A DNA stretch of 64,000 nucleotides from Loripinus fragilis (lineage: Eukaryota; Mollusca; Bivalvia; Lucinida; Lucinidae): NCBI GenBank assembly GCA_964019695.1, contig OZ026516.1, positions 84,089,188 to 84,153,187 of the forward strand, in the 5' to 3' direction. This document shows, one piece after another, positions 47,557 to 59,112 of this stretch. Each line of letters opens with the position of its first letter. The stretch's first letter is position 1. The position numbers and the translations under genes were made by a program. The notes under the pieces are model-generated. The model was not told the DNA's origin, made no database searches, and saw only the letters and a list, made by a program, of their open reading frames with translations.

Positions 47557-49476
47557 GTAAAACCGGGGTTCATCGGACACTTTTTCAAGATCGCTACTTT
47601 AAATTCGGATATCACCGGTTGTCGTCGCATTGGGTGACCGCAATGGACATCGCATTGAAGTGTATTCAATACGCGGTCAAAGGGAGGCAAATCCAGCATG
47701 TTTAAGCTCATGTAGATAGAGTAATAAGCCTTCAAAGACCGCAGGGGTATTAAAGGGGTGGATCGGACAGCCATCGGGGTTCATCGGACAGGCCTTGGGG
47801 TTCATCGGACAGGTCATATTAAGGGGGAAACGTCACATACAGATGATACAAAACATCACACTGTTGTAGTAAATACTCAATACAACAATTTAAACTGTCA
47901 GGTGATCTGTCGATCCAATATTCCAAACAATAATTTTCTCCATATTGATCCAGTTTTGACCCAACGCAACCTCTCCTAATCGGCTGAAATGACAGTTTCA
48001 CACAACGCTGGATCAACACAAATACATTGATTTAAAGCTCATTTTATGCTGTGGCATGAGAACTAATCAACCCTGGTAAAAGTAGCTCATTAACACTCAT
48101 TAATTTAGAGAGATAAGTGTCCTTTGAAGCTTAGAAGACCGCATAACTTAATTGAACCGTAATTAGAAGTCTGCAGCATGTCTGAATTCGAAAATGATTT
48201 GAATCGTTGATTGAAAGTTTCCCCTATCTAGCAAGTGAGTATGACCAGCAAATACCACAATGACACTGCAGACTGACGCACGAAACCGCGAGGAAGAGCC
48301 ACAGAACACTAACAGTCACAATTTAAAGGCAACAGGAAGATAATTAAAGTAAAGCAACTAGCTTTCTCTTCCTCATCAAGCCGATTGCAAAACTAGGAGG
48401 ACACAAAGTAAAACAAGCATCAAACACAGAACCCCACAAACAATGGGGCAACAATAAACAATCCACCAACAACAACAGAACCACTTCCTTAGAACGGACA
48501 GCAGCCAAAGCTATCAGAGGGGGGCGGTATAGACTGGCATCAGTCCAGTCTGATGTCCAAGCCGAGAACTTCTTTTTCCAAGTAAAGTTTATAAATTGCT
48601 ATCTTAGAGAGATTATCAGTTTTACTAAAAAAATTGACATTAGAGACTGGGGCCAGTCTAGGGGCGGTAGGTAAATACAGTTTAATGGTAAAACCATATT
48701 CTTGCTTAAACAAATGCTGGTGTATGCAGACATTAGGCCTAAAGAACTGAATGTTAACCAGTTCGGCAGGATACAGGCCTACCTCGCTAGGTAAATTGTT
48801 AGGATACTTATTTGGCTATGGTGAAAATAATTATTTTCTGTTTTAATTAAGATCCATAAAATGTGTATCTTTGTCTTTCTACGCACATATAAATATAGTA
48901 ATCATGCATGATGATGTGGCTTTATTCTTGAAAGGCAAACATGTAGATGGATGTTCGTTTTTTAAGCTGATGCTTCAGTACATGTGCCGATCCAGAGGGG
49001 GGTAGGGGGTCCGTACCTCCCTGCGAAACCACAAGTTTTATGGGTTTCTATACAAATTAGCATTTAGTTTAAACATATTTTATTGCCAAATATATACAGC
49101 AACGGGGTTGGGTCACAAGTTATCACAACATAAGTTAGGACCCTTCCCCTACATAGCATCCCCCCCCTGGAAAAAGTTGGGCCCCCCTGAAAAATGTTGG
49201 ACCCCCTCTGAAACCTTGGAAAATGTTTTGTTTGAAATAAACCATTGTAAAACTGTAAAATAAGTTGATGACTAAAAAAAATGCTGTTTTCTTGCAGTCG
49301 CCTCGGGCCTGGACCCCCCCCCCCCCCCCTGGCAAAAATTCCTGGATCCGCGCATGCAGTTCGTCCCAGTCAATAATTTTTCACTCATATCGGGACGTTT
49401 TCCCGCCTTCATGAGTTGAACCAGTATCACAATAAGCCACTGTTGTGCTCCTAGAGAGAGAGAGAATCTAATGACG

Positions 49477-49521
<45 letters not shown>

Positions 49522-50192
49522 CATTTTTTATCAAAACAAGTCGGCTGGTGACGTGACATTATTGTCGCAAGATGCCTTTGTAATTATTCAAAGACAACAA
49601 ATATCAATACTTGTATATTAAAGGGCAGCATTAAAACATATATATATACTTTAGTTTGGATAAAAAAGAGTCAGATAGGGGGGCTTGTAATCTCGAGCTT
49701 GAGTTGCACTTCACTGTCCGATGAACCCCTCCGTAAAAAATCGACGGTGAAAACTTTAGGGGTTCATCGGACAGCTTTTTCGCCCTATTTATCTGAACAA
49801 TTGACGGATATAAATGAATAAAACAAACACTTTTATCTTCATCTAATATTTCTTTCATGTAAAAATCAATTTCAGTCACAAATTTAGTGTAAAAAAACCT
49901 TGGACAGGATGTTAAAGTAGACCGGTGACGAATCTCGATGTTTTTTTTCGGTGCCATTTTGTAAAAATCCCTTTAAAACAAGGCGTGTTTTTTCGGAGCT
50001 GGCTTTTATCCAATGAGAACACGGCGTTATGACACGCGCTATGCAAATTTTTACTGCAGTATCAGACAGAAGATTGGTAGCCAAAACAAATGGATAACTT
50101 CTTTCTAAGCAAGTGTCTGTCGGAAGAGCTGTAAAGCTGACGTAAAACGACCTGTCCGATGAACCCTGCCGTCCGATGAACCCCGGTTTTAC
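47557..50192. mobile_element. 2.64-kb TIR element, tandem copy 2
   Basis: Head-to-tail duplicate of 44920-47553, separated only by TGC (47554-47556). The start GTAAAACCGGGG, end CCCCGGTTTTAC and all internal insertions are the same. By eye the only differences are two C-run lengths (one fewer C each) and one extra GATA unit. The offset is 2637 bp at the left and 2639 bp after the microsatellite. Confidence 0.88.
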
Positions 50193-50303
50193 TCTAGACT
50201 CTATACGTATTTTTTTCAGGACGTGTAAACCCAATCTATTTATAGAATCACTCGCGCGTGCTCAACGAATGTAGGGCAAAAAAACATTAGATCTACACAG
50301 CCA

Positions 50304-50798
50304 TATTGTTTATCGTGGTTACATTCAACGGTAAAAAGCGTTGTTTACTCTGTGAAAATAGCGGTAAAACAATTTGTGAGTACTTCAAGAACTTGTCAAA
50401 GACTGCAAGGAGACGGTACGAAGAAAAAAATAAGGACATTGGTGTTGAGAATGTAAAAAAAGGTGACCCCTTTCTGATTTCTAGTGAGTGGGTTGACGAT
50501 GTTTCAAAATGGCCAGAGGTGGAGTTCGGACAAATTTATGTGTACGTGATAGATTCGCCTGGTCCATACACCCTAGATACAATGAAAGCTTACAGTTCCC
50601 TCGAAGCATATCAGCAATTTTCTACGGCTGGGTGAGAACATGCTACCTACTGGAGATCAATAACACATTGTTGCTGAAGGCAAAAGTGATGAGGTATCAA
50701 GCTCCCGCTCAAGCTCTGACAGATACACCCCATGAATGGTGTGCCTTTGACAAGTCGGATGCAACAGTTCTCACAGGGCACCGTACCTGTATGGCAGG
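50304..50798 (+). pseudogene. SWIM zinc-finger/YqaJ-family protein, N-terminal exon, frameshifted
   Basis: Encodes FIVVTFNGKKRCLLCENSG (a CxxC pair), FLISSEWVDDVSKWPEVEFG, YTLDTMKAYSSLEAYQQF, then in a different frame YGWVRTCYLLEINNTLLLKA and VLTGHRTCMAG. This is the N-terminal and SWIM part of a large invertebrate family whose members usually continue into a YqaJ-type nuclease domain. The frame changes at about 50620, giving a stop (TGA 50636-50638). In the SWIM motif the first Cys of the usual H-C-T-C-M-A-G is Arg (CGT). The donor GCAGG|GTGAGC is intact. The family role is not known to me in detail; many members behave like dispersed mobile-element-associated genes. Confidence 0.75.
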
Positions 50799-50886
50799 GT
50801 GAGCATTCTATATATTTTACTTTAACAAAAAACCAGCAATGGCATATATCTGCATACAGCAAAGAAATCTGTTCTGTTTGATTTAA

Positions 50887-51590
50887 ATGAAATTTAACGT
50901 AGCCAAATGTCACTCAATGAGAGTGACTCGGCATCAGCATCACAAACAAATTCTTTTCGACTACTCACTACACAATCAAACTTTGGAAAATTTTCAGTCG
51001 GCAAAATACCTTGGTATCACCATTACAGATAACATTGATTGGGGTCAGCATGTCTCAGAAATCTCTTCCAAAGCAACTAAGACACTTGGTTTCCTTCGCA
51101 GGAATTTGGCTTTTGCACCTAGGAGTACAAAGGAAGTTCCATACAAAACTTTGGTTCGGCCTAAACTAGAGTATGCAGCACCCATTTGGAGCCCTCACTC
51201 GAAACTTCAGATTAATCAGATTGAGAAAGTTCAGAGGACAGCAGCCCGCTGGACCTGCAGGAGATGGCGGAACACAAGCAGTGTCGGCGATATGCTTGAT
51301 GAACTTGAATGGCCATCTCTTGAGGCCCGGAGGGACCAGTCCTCCTTGCTTCTCTTTCACAAGATTCATTGTGGAGCAGTGTCTATTGTTAAAGACAAGT
51401 ATATGACCCCTGCTCACAGTTTGAAAACTACCAGGTCATCACATAGTGCTCAATACCGCAGACACCAGACATACAGTGATGCCCAGAAGAATTCCTTTTT
51501 CCCCCGAACTATTCCACATTAGAATAGTCTGCCTCCTTCTGTGGCAAATGCCCAGTCCACAGAGGAGTTTAGGGCACTCCTTATTTAAAC
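50887..51590 (+). pseudogene. LINE ORF2 C-terminal fragment inside the SWIM-gene intron
   Basis: A 211-codon frame with the late RT/thumb region of a CR1/L2-like LINE: MKFNVAKCHSMRVTRHQHHK, SAKYLGITITDNIDWGQHV, LVRPKLEYAAPIWSPHSKLQ, IEKVQRTAARWTCRRW. It ends FFPRTIPH then TAG where the family has Trp, followed by NSLPPSVANAQSTEEFRALL to a stop near 51588. The copy is 5' truncated (catalytic YxDD absent) and lies in the intron between the two SWIM exons, in the same orientation. Confidence 0.85.
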
Positions 51591-51727
51591 AAAAATTCAG
51601 CCAAAAGTTTTTGTGTTTTTTTTTGTGTTGTTTTTCTTTTTTATTTTATCAAAATTTCCAAATTCGCACTCCCTGGTGTAATGCTCATGTATGAGCGAAC
51701 CAGTAAAGAAAGAAAGAAAGAAAGAGT
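51591..51727 (+). repeat. LINE 3' UTR with AAAG tail
   Basis: T-rich stretch, then GCTCATGTATGAGCGAACCA and GTAAAGAAAGAAAGAAAGAA AGAG at 51702-51726. This is the short tandem tail typical of this LINE group. Confidence 0.7.
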
Positions 51728-52391
51728 TGTACAGTCATGACGTTACTCCCTAGCCAATATTAGGATCACTCTCACAAGGCAGGGGTTGTATGTGCTCAGC
51801 CTGACAACTGACACCCGAGAACATTGTACAGTAAAAAAACTAGTAGTGTTTAATCTGAGTTTGCTAACCACACAGTAACACTGGGCACGAAATTGCCACG
51901 AATATGTCATGTCAGCAGTCTTAACGGCTGAAGTCTGTTTTTTAAAATGTGGAGAAAGCCTTTCAGTGCCCGCAAAAAAGAACTGCAGCAGTTTGACCAG
52001 ACAGCTTGGGTGTCACGTCGTTTTGTCAAAGATGTTCCTGTCACTTTTGTAATTTACAGTTCTGCTTTATGCCCTTTAATAGGGAATTAGTACCTATTAA
52101 CTCTTTCCCCATTGAAAGGTTAAAAGAGTAGCTATTAACTCTTTGTATACTTATGGATTGTCATTGATACAATGAAAGTAGGATAGTCCATTGTATATAT
52201 CTACGGTCATAAAACTAATTTTTAAAAATTGGTACATTCTTTGGCTGAAAACAGTGTAGACCCTGATCAAATTCCACATTAAGCCGCATTTTATCTGGGT
52301 CTATAATGTTTGTGAAAGTGCCGTCTTAGGTGTTTCCCTGTATACAAAAAGTTTAAGATGGCCCTTTGAATATATTTTATTTTTATTTCAG

Positions 52392-52518
52392 GCAAGGAGA
52401 AATGTGCACCCATGTAGCTGTCCTCCTGTTCAAAGCCGAAGCTTGCACTCGTCTTGGATTCAACAAAGTTTCTTGTACCTCTGACCCATGCACCTGGAAC
52501 CAGAACTACACCAAGAAG
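52392..52518 (+). pseudogene. SWIM/YqaJ-family protein, second exon
   Basis: Acceptor TTTTATTTCAG, donor AAGAAG|GTAATA. It encodes QGEMCTHVAVLLFKAEACTR, LGFNKVSCTSDPCTWNQNYT, KK. CTH supplies the last Cys and His of the SWIM zinc site begun in the previous exon (CxCx(n)CxH). Joining GG to G (GGG = Gly) keeps the frame across the intron. This exon is intact by itself, but the gene as a whole is broken. Confidence 0.8.
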
Positions 52519-53192
52519 GTAATATATTGCAAAAACTATTTGAGTCATCACCAGACTCTGACTGGTACCGCATTCAGGCGCAAGCCGCAACTCAAAAATA
52601 GACAAAACAAAGCTCTTAATGACAAATGATAGCTTAATGAAGGTTGAAAGTATTGCAGAATGCTCCCCTTGGAGCATTCTGCAATACTTTTGACCTGCAT
52701 TAAGCGATAATCTGTCTTGAAAACCAATTTTTGTTCTTCTTTTCGAGTGGTCGCACCCCTTTAGCAATGTAATTTAGGTGACTTTTTTTCCCAGTTTAAA
52801 AAAAAATATGAAACTCAATTTGCTTATTTAAAAATTTATCTGATTGACATCAATCACATAAACAACAGGGTGACAATCAACTACCATTGCATCGGATTCC
52901 CTAGCAATTTAATGGCATTAGAAGAGTAATAGCTACCCATATTGCGGTACTAAACCAAAATACATCTAAGTGAGACGGTTCTTTTGAGCACCAAAACTAT
53001 GTAATGGATTAAATTGCATTAGTAAAAATAATCATTAAAAAATTAAGGATCAGAAGGATGTGCGTATTTAATTGATAAATTTGTCGACTGATCCTTCCCC
53101 CAGACTTGCTTGTGTGTGGCATGAGTAATTTGAAGTTTTTTCGCATGAAGAGATGTTTTGAATAAAAAGTCTTATTTTTGATTTTTTTTCAG

Positions 53193-53563
53193 GTGGAAGC
53201 AGTTGTTCTACAAGAAATTTCCTTCTGAAGCGAGAAAATTTTCATGTACAGCTTCAAGACATTGTCGTTGACCAACAGCCAGTTCACTTTGCAGATACTG
53301 CATCATTTCTTGAGAAACTAAAGAAAGCGAATAAATCTGCTGTGATATTTAGTGTAACTGACCCCAAACCTCAACCAAAACTTTCAGGACCATCACTTCC
53401 GCAGGTTTTACCCCATCTTTACAACACTGACAATGTGATTCTTTCACCTGATAAACTGAATGCAAAGTGCATACAAGTGTTTAAAGATATGACTGGTTCT
53501 GACACTTTTTTCATGAACAACTTGAGCATGAAATTTGAACTGCTCATAAAACTGAAATGTTGA
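53193..53563 (+). pseudogene. SWIM/YqaJ-family protein, third exon, broken and truncated
   Basis: Acceptor TTTTTTTCAG. In the entering frame it reads VEAVVLQEISF then a stop. Family-like sequence then continues in another frame: SAVIFSVTDPKPQPKLSGPS, LPQVLPHLYNTDNVILSPDK, IQVFKDMTGSDTFFMNN. The YqaJ nuclease motifs that normally follow are absent; the sequence instead runs into the repeat starting near 53517. So the copy ends before its catalytic part. Confidence 0.65.
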
Positions 53564-54660
53564 AAACACATGTCTTGCTTTCAAACTCTCAGACATTGTC
53601 TTTACCATGCTTATAGTTGTTAAATGCCAATAATTGTTGGCATTATAACACTTATGAGCCTGATATAATTTATGTTCAGTTGAGATGAGCATGAAAAAAG
53701 TTTTAAAACCTTAGGACTAATCCATATACCTTGCCTAAGTTAACCACAGGACTAATCAATATACAGGGTGCAAGTTCAGGGTCTGCGGCTATAACATTTT
53801 TTCATGCTCAAATCTGCTGAGCATGAGATCTCATTTCCTCATTAGAATTAAATAAATGTAAAAACTCCCAAGTAGGAAAACGTAACAAACTGAAAAAGAG
53901 ACTTTTTAATATTAGTGTGATAAGATTCAAGTCAGTGAGCGATTCAAAAATAGATTCTTTCCTTTCATATTGTACATATTGTATGAATAAAGGCCTAGAG
54001 GTTAAAATATGTTTTTCATGCTCGCCTCAACTAAGCATGAAATTTCAAATGCTCATAAAAATGTTGAAAATAGACTTTAGGTTGCTTTCAAACCATGCTT
54101 ATAACCAGGACTTTAGTTAAAAGTGTGTACCAAAAAATGTAATATTCTTATTTCTCAACCAAAACATATGGTGTGGGTACTTAAAAGAAGTCTCAATGAG
54201 ACGTTTCTTTTGAGCACCCAAAAAATATGTTAAGACTGATGGGTAAGAAAATATTTATAATTTTTCGCTCGAAAATTGTGTTTATCTAAACCTACAGGTA
54301 TGCTATAACTGTTAAAATGCCAATAAATGTGGCATTATAGCACTTAGTCACTTATGAGCCTGATAAAGTTTGTGCTCAGCTGAGAAAAGCATGAAAAGTT
54401 TTTATAATCTCAGGACTAATCCTTATACATTGCTTAAGTTAACCACATGACTAATCAATATACTGGGTGTATGTTCAGGGTCTGAGGTTTTAACATTTAT
54501 TTCATGCTCAAATCTGCTGAGCATGAAATTTAATTTGCTCACAAGGCCAATTAAAATACCACTTAAAACTCTCATATCTAATATTTTCCTGCTCATAACT
54601 TTAAGAATATCGACATTTGTTGACATTATAACATTTTTGAGCAGGATCAATTCCATGCTA
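53517..54660. repeat. Two direct copies of a ~400-bp repeat, one interrupted
   Basis: GAGCATGAAATTT...ACTGCTCATAAAA...GATGTTGAAAA, CCATGCTTATA, AAATGCCAATAA, ATGAGCCTGATA, AGCATGAAAA, CAGGACTAATC, AGTTAACCACA and TTTCATGCTCAAATCTGCTG occur in the same order at 53517-53880 and 54028-54560. The second copy is split at about 54112 by a family C hairpin MITE. Confidence 0.7.
54113..54290 (+). repeat. Hairpin MITE family C, inserted copy
   Basis: TTAAAAGTGTGTACC, TTCTTATTTCTCAACCAAAA, then the stem AGAAGTCTCAATGAGACGTTTCTTTTGAGCACC. A further copy with AGAACCATCTGATTGAGGTGGTTCTTTTGAG is at 54708-54870. Confidence 0.65.
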
Positions 54661-54872
54661 CATGTAAGTTGAGATGAGAATGAAAAATGTTTATAATCTT
54701 TGGTTTTTGTCGCCAGATAAGTGTGTAAATTTATTTTTTATTGATGGTAAAATAGTGAATACTTTTTAAAAGTTTACTTTTGGTGCTCAAATAGAACCAT
54801 CTGATTGAGGTGGTTCTTTTGAGTACCCACTACATCTTTTGGTTGGTAAACAAGAAAATAAGACCCATCCCT

Positions 54873-54919
54873 ATATAACTGAAAGATTGTTGATGGGATG
54901 TAAAGAATCAAATCAAACC
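54873..54919 (+). repeat. SINE tail fragment
   Basis: ACTGAAAGATTGTTGATGGG, ATGTAAAGAATCAAATCAAA matches the tail of the SINE at 9731-9938; the tRNA head is missing. Confidence 0.55.
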
Positions 54920-57900
54920 ACTCAAAGTTATCTACCTAGAGGCCTCCTCTGAAAGAAACCAGCGAACGAATAGTCCCTGATCAGACTGCTCAAACATGGA
55001 TGGTTAATTATTTGCTCACTTCTGTCGGCCTTGAAAATTAATTAAATCACTTTTTACACAATAATGTGGAACATGTTTCTGCAGTTTATTGAATAGGCAA
55101 AAAATAAGAAAATGTTTTGTTTCCGGTTACCCTACCCACCCTAATATTTTGGTGCTAACTCAAACTTTTTTGAAGACTTTCTGGATTTTAATGTCTATGT
55201 TTAGACTATCTTTAAGGATTTTCATACTTTTTCAATAAAAAAAAATATTTTGTATAAAAAAAAGTTATAAATACGATGTTACTGACATGTAAAAAAATTT
55301 AAAGCTGTCTTTTTCAAAATATCATCTATAAAAACAATCATAATTGCCAACAGTCTGGAAGAAGGGCAAGAACAATATTCTGTCTGGCCAGATCTGGGTC
55401 CAAACTGCTTGGACAGTTTTCTGGCATCAAAAAGTTGATACTGTATGTATATGTACATGTGCCTGTTTGTTAACCCTTGTCATGCTGCACTCGATAAGTG
55501 CTTTTGAAAACACTGTAGATCCAGTTCAGCTGGATTATGGCAAAGGTCATCTTATCAGGATCTACATTGTTTTCCACTTTTAACACTAATTGATTCTTCC
55601 TTTTGGTTAGCACTTGAGATACATGTAGTCCAATGAATTCATATTGAAGGGGTCACTGGTAAATATTTCCAATATCACATTTTTTGACAGAAAGTGTAAA
55701 CTTTGATGAAATGTCACATATCATTATGTGTAATTTCATCTGGGTCTTGATATCACATTTTAAGGAGTCATAAGAAAAAAAAGGATAACAAGGACAGAAA
55801 ATGCGAAAGAGTGTAGTAAATATAAGTATTCATCATGGCAAGGGTTAAATACAAGTATCTGCAAATAACTAAAATGAAGCAGGTTAACTTTTATATATTT
55901 CAAATGTTTCTGTACGTCATGTAAAGTGTTACCGCTAAATAACAGAGAATATAATGTAATTAAAGAGTATTTTGTTATATTATAATTTCTTAACCAAAAG
56001 ATATGCATGGTATAAAGTTTGAAGTTTTTAAGATTATTCCAGAAATAAGGATTTGTGGCAGAATTTCGGACCATAGAAAGCCTGCCATTAATCAGATGAA
56101 ATTATACTTGTATTTTAAATAAGTTGCTAATTTTAGAACTTGATTTCTAAAGTTCAGGATGTTGCAAATTTTGAACTTTTCACCCATGCATATGTTATGG
56201 AACCTCAAAGGAACCGTCTCAATGAGATGGTTCTTTTAAGCACCCAAAACCAACAGAATATACAGATTATTTAGAAAATCCTGATAATTTCAGTCAAATT
56301 ATTTGGTTATCCAACAAATTTTAATACCCATACATAGGGCCAGTTATGCAAAAATGTTGGCATAGAATTGGGGCATCAGTTTAAACATGTGTTTTGGGTG
56401 CTCAAAAGAACCGTCTCATACAAACAGTTCTTTTTGGTACCTACAACATATGTTTTGGTTGAGAAAAAAAAATCCGGGGGCCCGCCCATAAATCTGTGTG
56501 CAGAGCAAGGATTCATGTTGAACGTGTTATGATTTTGATTTGGCAATTTACATGTAAACCAGCTAAGTTTTGATTTTCTGTAGATTTTATAAATCATTGT
56601 GACGTCATTCATTCTATATTTATCAGTGTGTGTGGTTAAACTGTTTCGTTTCACCAAAAAACAGAAAGGAACTTTTCATTTTATTAGAAAATAGGAGCAA
56701 GAAAATGTAAAACAAACAAACAGAACGGACAATAGGCCTGCAAGCAGAAAATATGAATAAGCAGAGAAAATTGCCTCACTTAAGAAAGATTAATGGCAAA
56801 ACACGGAAAATAGGTCATTCGAATTGTTGTTTGGATGTCATTGAGGCATACATGTGTCAATTGCGGAAGCATCATCATGCTAGTAGATTTTTCCTATCAC
56901 CCGCAAATTCATGACTGGGGTATGATTTATTTCCATCTAAAGGAGGAAAATGCAAAGAATATTATTTTTGAAGTCACAAACTTTCGGCTTTTTCTTTCCG
57001 CGCGGACAAGTATTATTGGTTTTCATAAGACTGAAGATAACAAGTATTGATTTTCATTAAAGATCATTTTTGGGAAGGAATAAAAGCCGGGACCAATACC
57101 TGGGACTCAGGAGCAAATTCCGGGACCAAAGTTTGCAAGCATCAAAATGGTATTTTAAATGCAAATATCGGCCTGAAAATTAGATCAGGTGTTCATTATA
57201 GGGTCTTCTTAAAAATGCTTAAAAAGATTATTTATGACTTGATTTTCTGTGATCAATACCCAGTCACATAGAGGTCATCTTCTGACTTCCTAGAGAAGGG
57301 ACTATGAATTTCACTTATAAAAAGATTATAAATAAATAAACTAATACGCCACACACAACTCCTAATACCGTTACTCTATGGCTCCACGCCATTCCATGTT
57401 TAAACATAAGCCTCCTGTCGATATGTATGAATCAAGGGGATTGTTTTCTTAGCTGTTTTTTGTGTGTGACACACAACTGATTGCGAGATATATAAAACTG
57501 TATGTTTAATGATAAAGACACATATATCTGCCTTGTTGGCAGGGTCCACAAACAGAAGAAATCTACAACATAACTACTTAGCTGTTAATACTAAGCAGTT
57601 ATGTTAAGGAAGAAGTCTAATATTTATGTATTCATAATCGAAGGGTCTCAGTGACGCTGTGGTTTGTAAACAAGCATAAGCTTTTCCCCATCACCGTCTG
57701 ATTGAATAGTTTATGTATTAGCGAAACGTCAAGCATTTAATGACTCATTTCAAAGCTGCTTTAATGTATATCTTATTGTGAAAAATACTTCATTATTATC
57801 CTTCATCTATTATTACTCATAAGAACCTTTTAACAACGCCGTTTATAACATGTAACACATGTTATAGTTTTTCTTGTTATACTAGTGTCTTTTAAATGTG

Positions 57901-58090
57901 TACTTTAGCGAATGATGAGATGCCGCATAATGCAGTGTTTCATCAGGTTCTACACTGTACAAACGATAAGATGGTCTTCAGAGAAATAAACACAATTTTT
58001 ATTTTGGAAATTATAACATGTGAACCTTCAATATATACAATTGGTCATCCCAAATTCATTTTATCAAACCAGAATACAATATAATTATTT
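54920..58090. other. Sulfotransferase intron 5, right part
   Basis: No gene. It has family C stem-loops at 56170-56260 and 56376-56475, dispersed stem-loops of the GATCCNGNTCAGCTGGA type at 55500-55575, and TGATGAAAT...ATTTCATC-type stems at 55700-55750 and 57905-57955. The rest shows nothing. Confidence 0.45.
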
Positions 58091-58326
58091 GGCCGCGCCG
58101 CGAGAAAACCTGTCTTCGGTGTTTCCGACAAAGCGAGTTTCAAATCAGTCTCCTCAGCTACAGAGACTAGCAAGAAAGTTGAAATTTCACATGTAGCAAG
58201 TTTATATATAATACTTTCCAAAAAATGAGTATTGAAGGCGCTAATCAGACTGCGCAGATGCGCAGGCTGATCTGCACCTGTGTTGTTTGCAAACCCCGGA
58301 AGACAGGTTTTCTCACGTCAAGGCCC
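58091..58326. repeat. TIR MITE (GAGAAAACCTGTCTTC ends), copy 1
   Basis: GCGAGAAAACCTGTCTTCGG at the left and GGAAGACAGGTTTTCTCACG at the right, with GCGCAGATGCGCAGGCTGATC inside. A second copy is at 60726-60960. Confidence 0.75.
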
Positions 58327-58348
58327 AATTTATTGTTTCATCGCAATA

Positions 58349-58841
58349 CAGTCAACCCTCTTTATAACGTCACTGTTTGTTCCAAGCTATCTTTGACGTT
58401 AAAGTGAATTTGCTGTTGTAAAGAAATTCTGACCATTACCAGATTTCAACATAATAATCATTTGGTAAAATCATTTGGTAAAAGAAAATATTGTACAAAT
58501 GAATTCAAATGCTATTTTTCCGAATGTATACGTCAGTTCAATTTCATATTGCATCAAAATGCACAAAGCTTCCCTCTTATCAAGTGAGAAAGAAACCTGT
58601 TCATGCAAAAAGACCTTGTTCTGATCACAAAATTGTCTGACACATGGTAACAATTCTGTTATATTGAATTTATTTTCAATAAAAATAGTATATCTGTACC
58701 CAGAAGTTACTGTCGGTGTCGTTAAGTGAATATTCTGTTATAAAGAGGGAATTTTAATGGAAACAGATCCGTTCCCAGCAATTTTATGTCGGATATTGAA
58801 TATTCTGTTATAATGAGTGACGTTATAAAGAGTTTTGACTG
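58349..58841. mobile_element. 493-bp pogo/Tigger-like MITE
   Basis: Ends CAGTCAACCCTCTTTATAAC and GTTATAAAGAGTTTTGACTG, flanked by TA on both sides (58347-58348, 58842-58843). CAGTCAAA-type ends with TA duplication are characteristic of pogo-group Tc1/mariner MITEs. GTTATAA recurs internally (e.g. about 58737, 58806, 58822). Confidence 0.8.
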
Positions 58842-58993
58842 TACATACATGATACATTAACAAATCCAAACATCGCTGAAAACCATTAAAGAGACAGACA
58901 GGCATACATAGAATTTATGTACTAACTGAAATATCCAGAAGGAATATTCCATTACTGCTGAAAGAGTTAAGAGAGCTGCATTTTCTATTTCAG

Positions 58994-59112
58994 GAGAAGT
59001 TGGCGATTGGAAGAACTATTTTACTGTGGCAGAAAGTGAACATTTTGATGTGTTGTTACAAGAAAAGTTAAAAGACAACATGTTTTGGTCATTCTACACA
59101 AAGTTGGAATAG
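58994..59112 (+). CDS. Cytosolic sulfotransferase, last coding exon
   Basis: Acceptor TTTCTATTTCAG. It completes the RKG motif from exon 5 as RK-GEVGDWKNYFTVAESEHFD (consensus RKGxxGDWKNxFTVAxxExFD, the PAPS-binding and dimer-adjacent region), then a short tail ending FWSFYTKLE and TAG at 59110-59112. The two-base carry-in matches the one base left by exon 5. With one extra base in exon 2 the whole gene would encode about 319 residues, slightly longer than typical SULTs (about 285-300). No poly(A) signal was assigned. Confidence 0.93.

Noticed and set aside
45121..49957. Pairs of identical short frames offset by about 2637-2639 bp
   Set aside because: They follow from the tandem duplication of a non-coding TIR element; one frame is a translated GATA microsatellite.
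52291..52767. 158-codon minus-strand frame over the SWIM exon 2 region
   Set aside because: Antisense to a recognised exon with conserved splice sites; no domain in the minus-strand translation.
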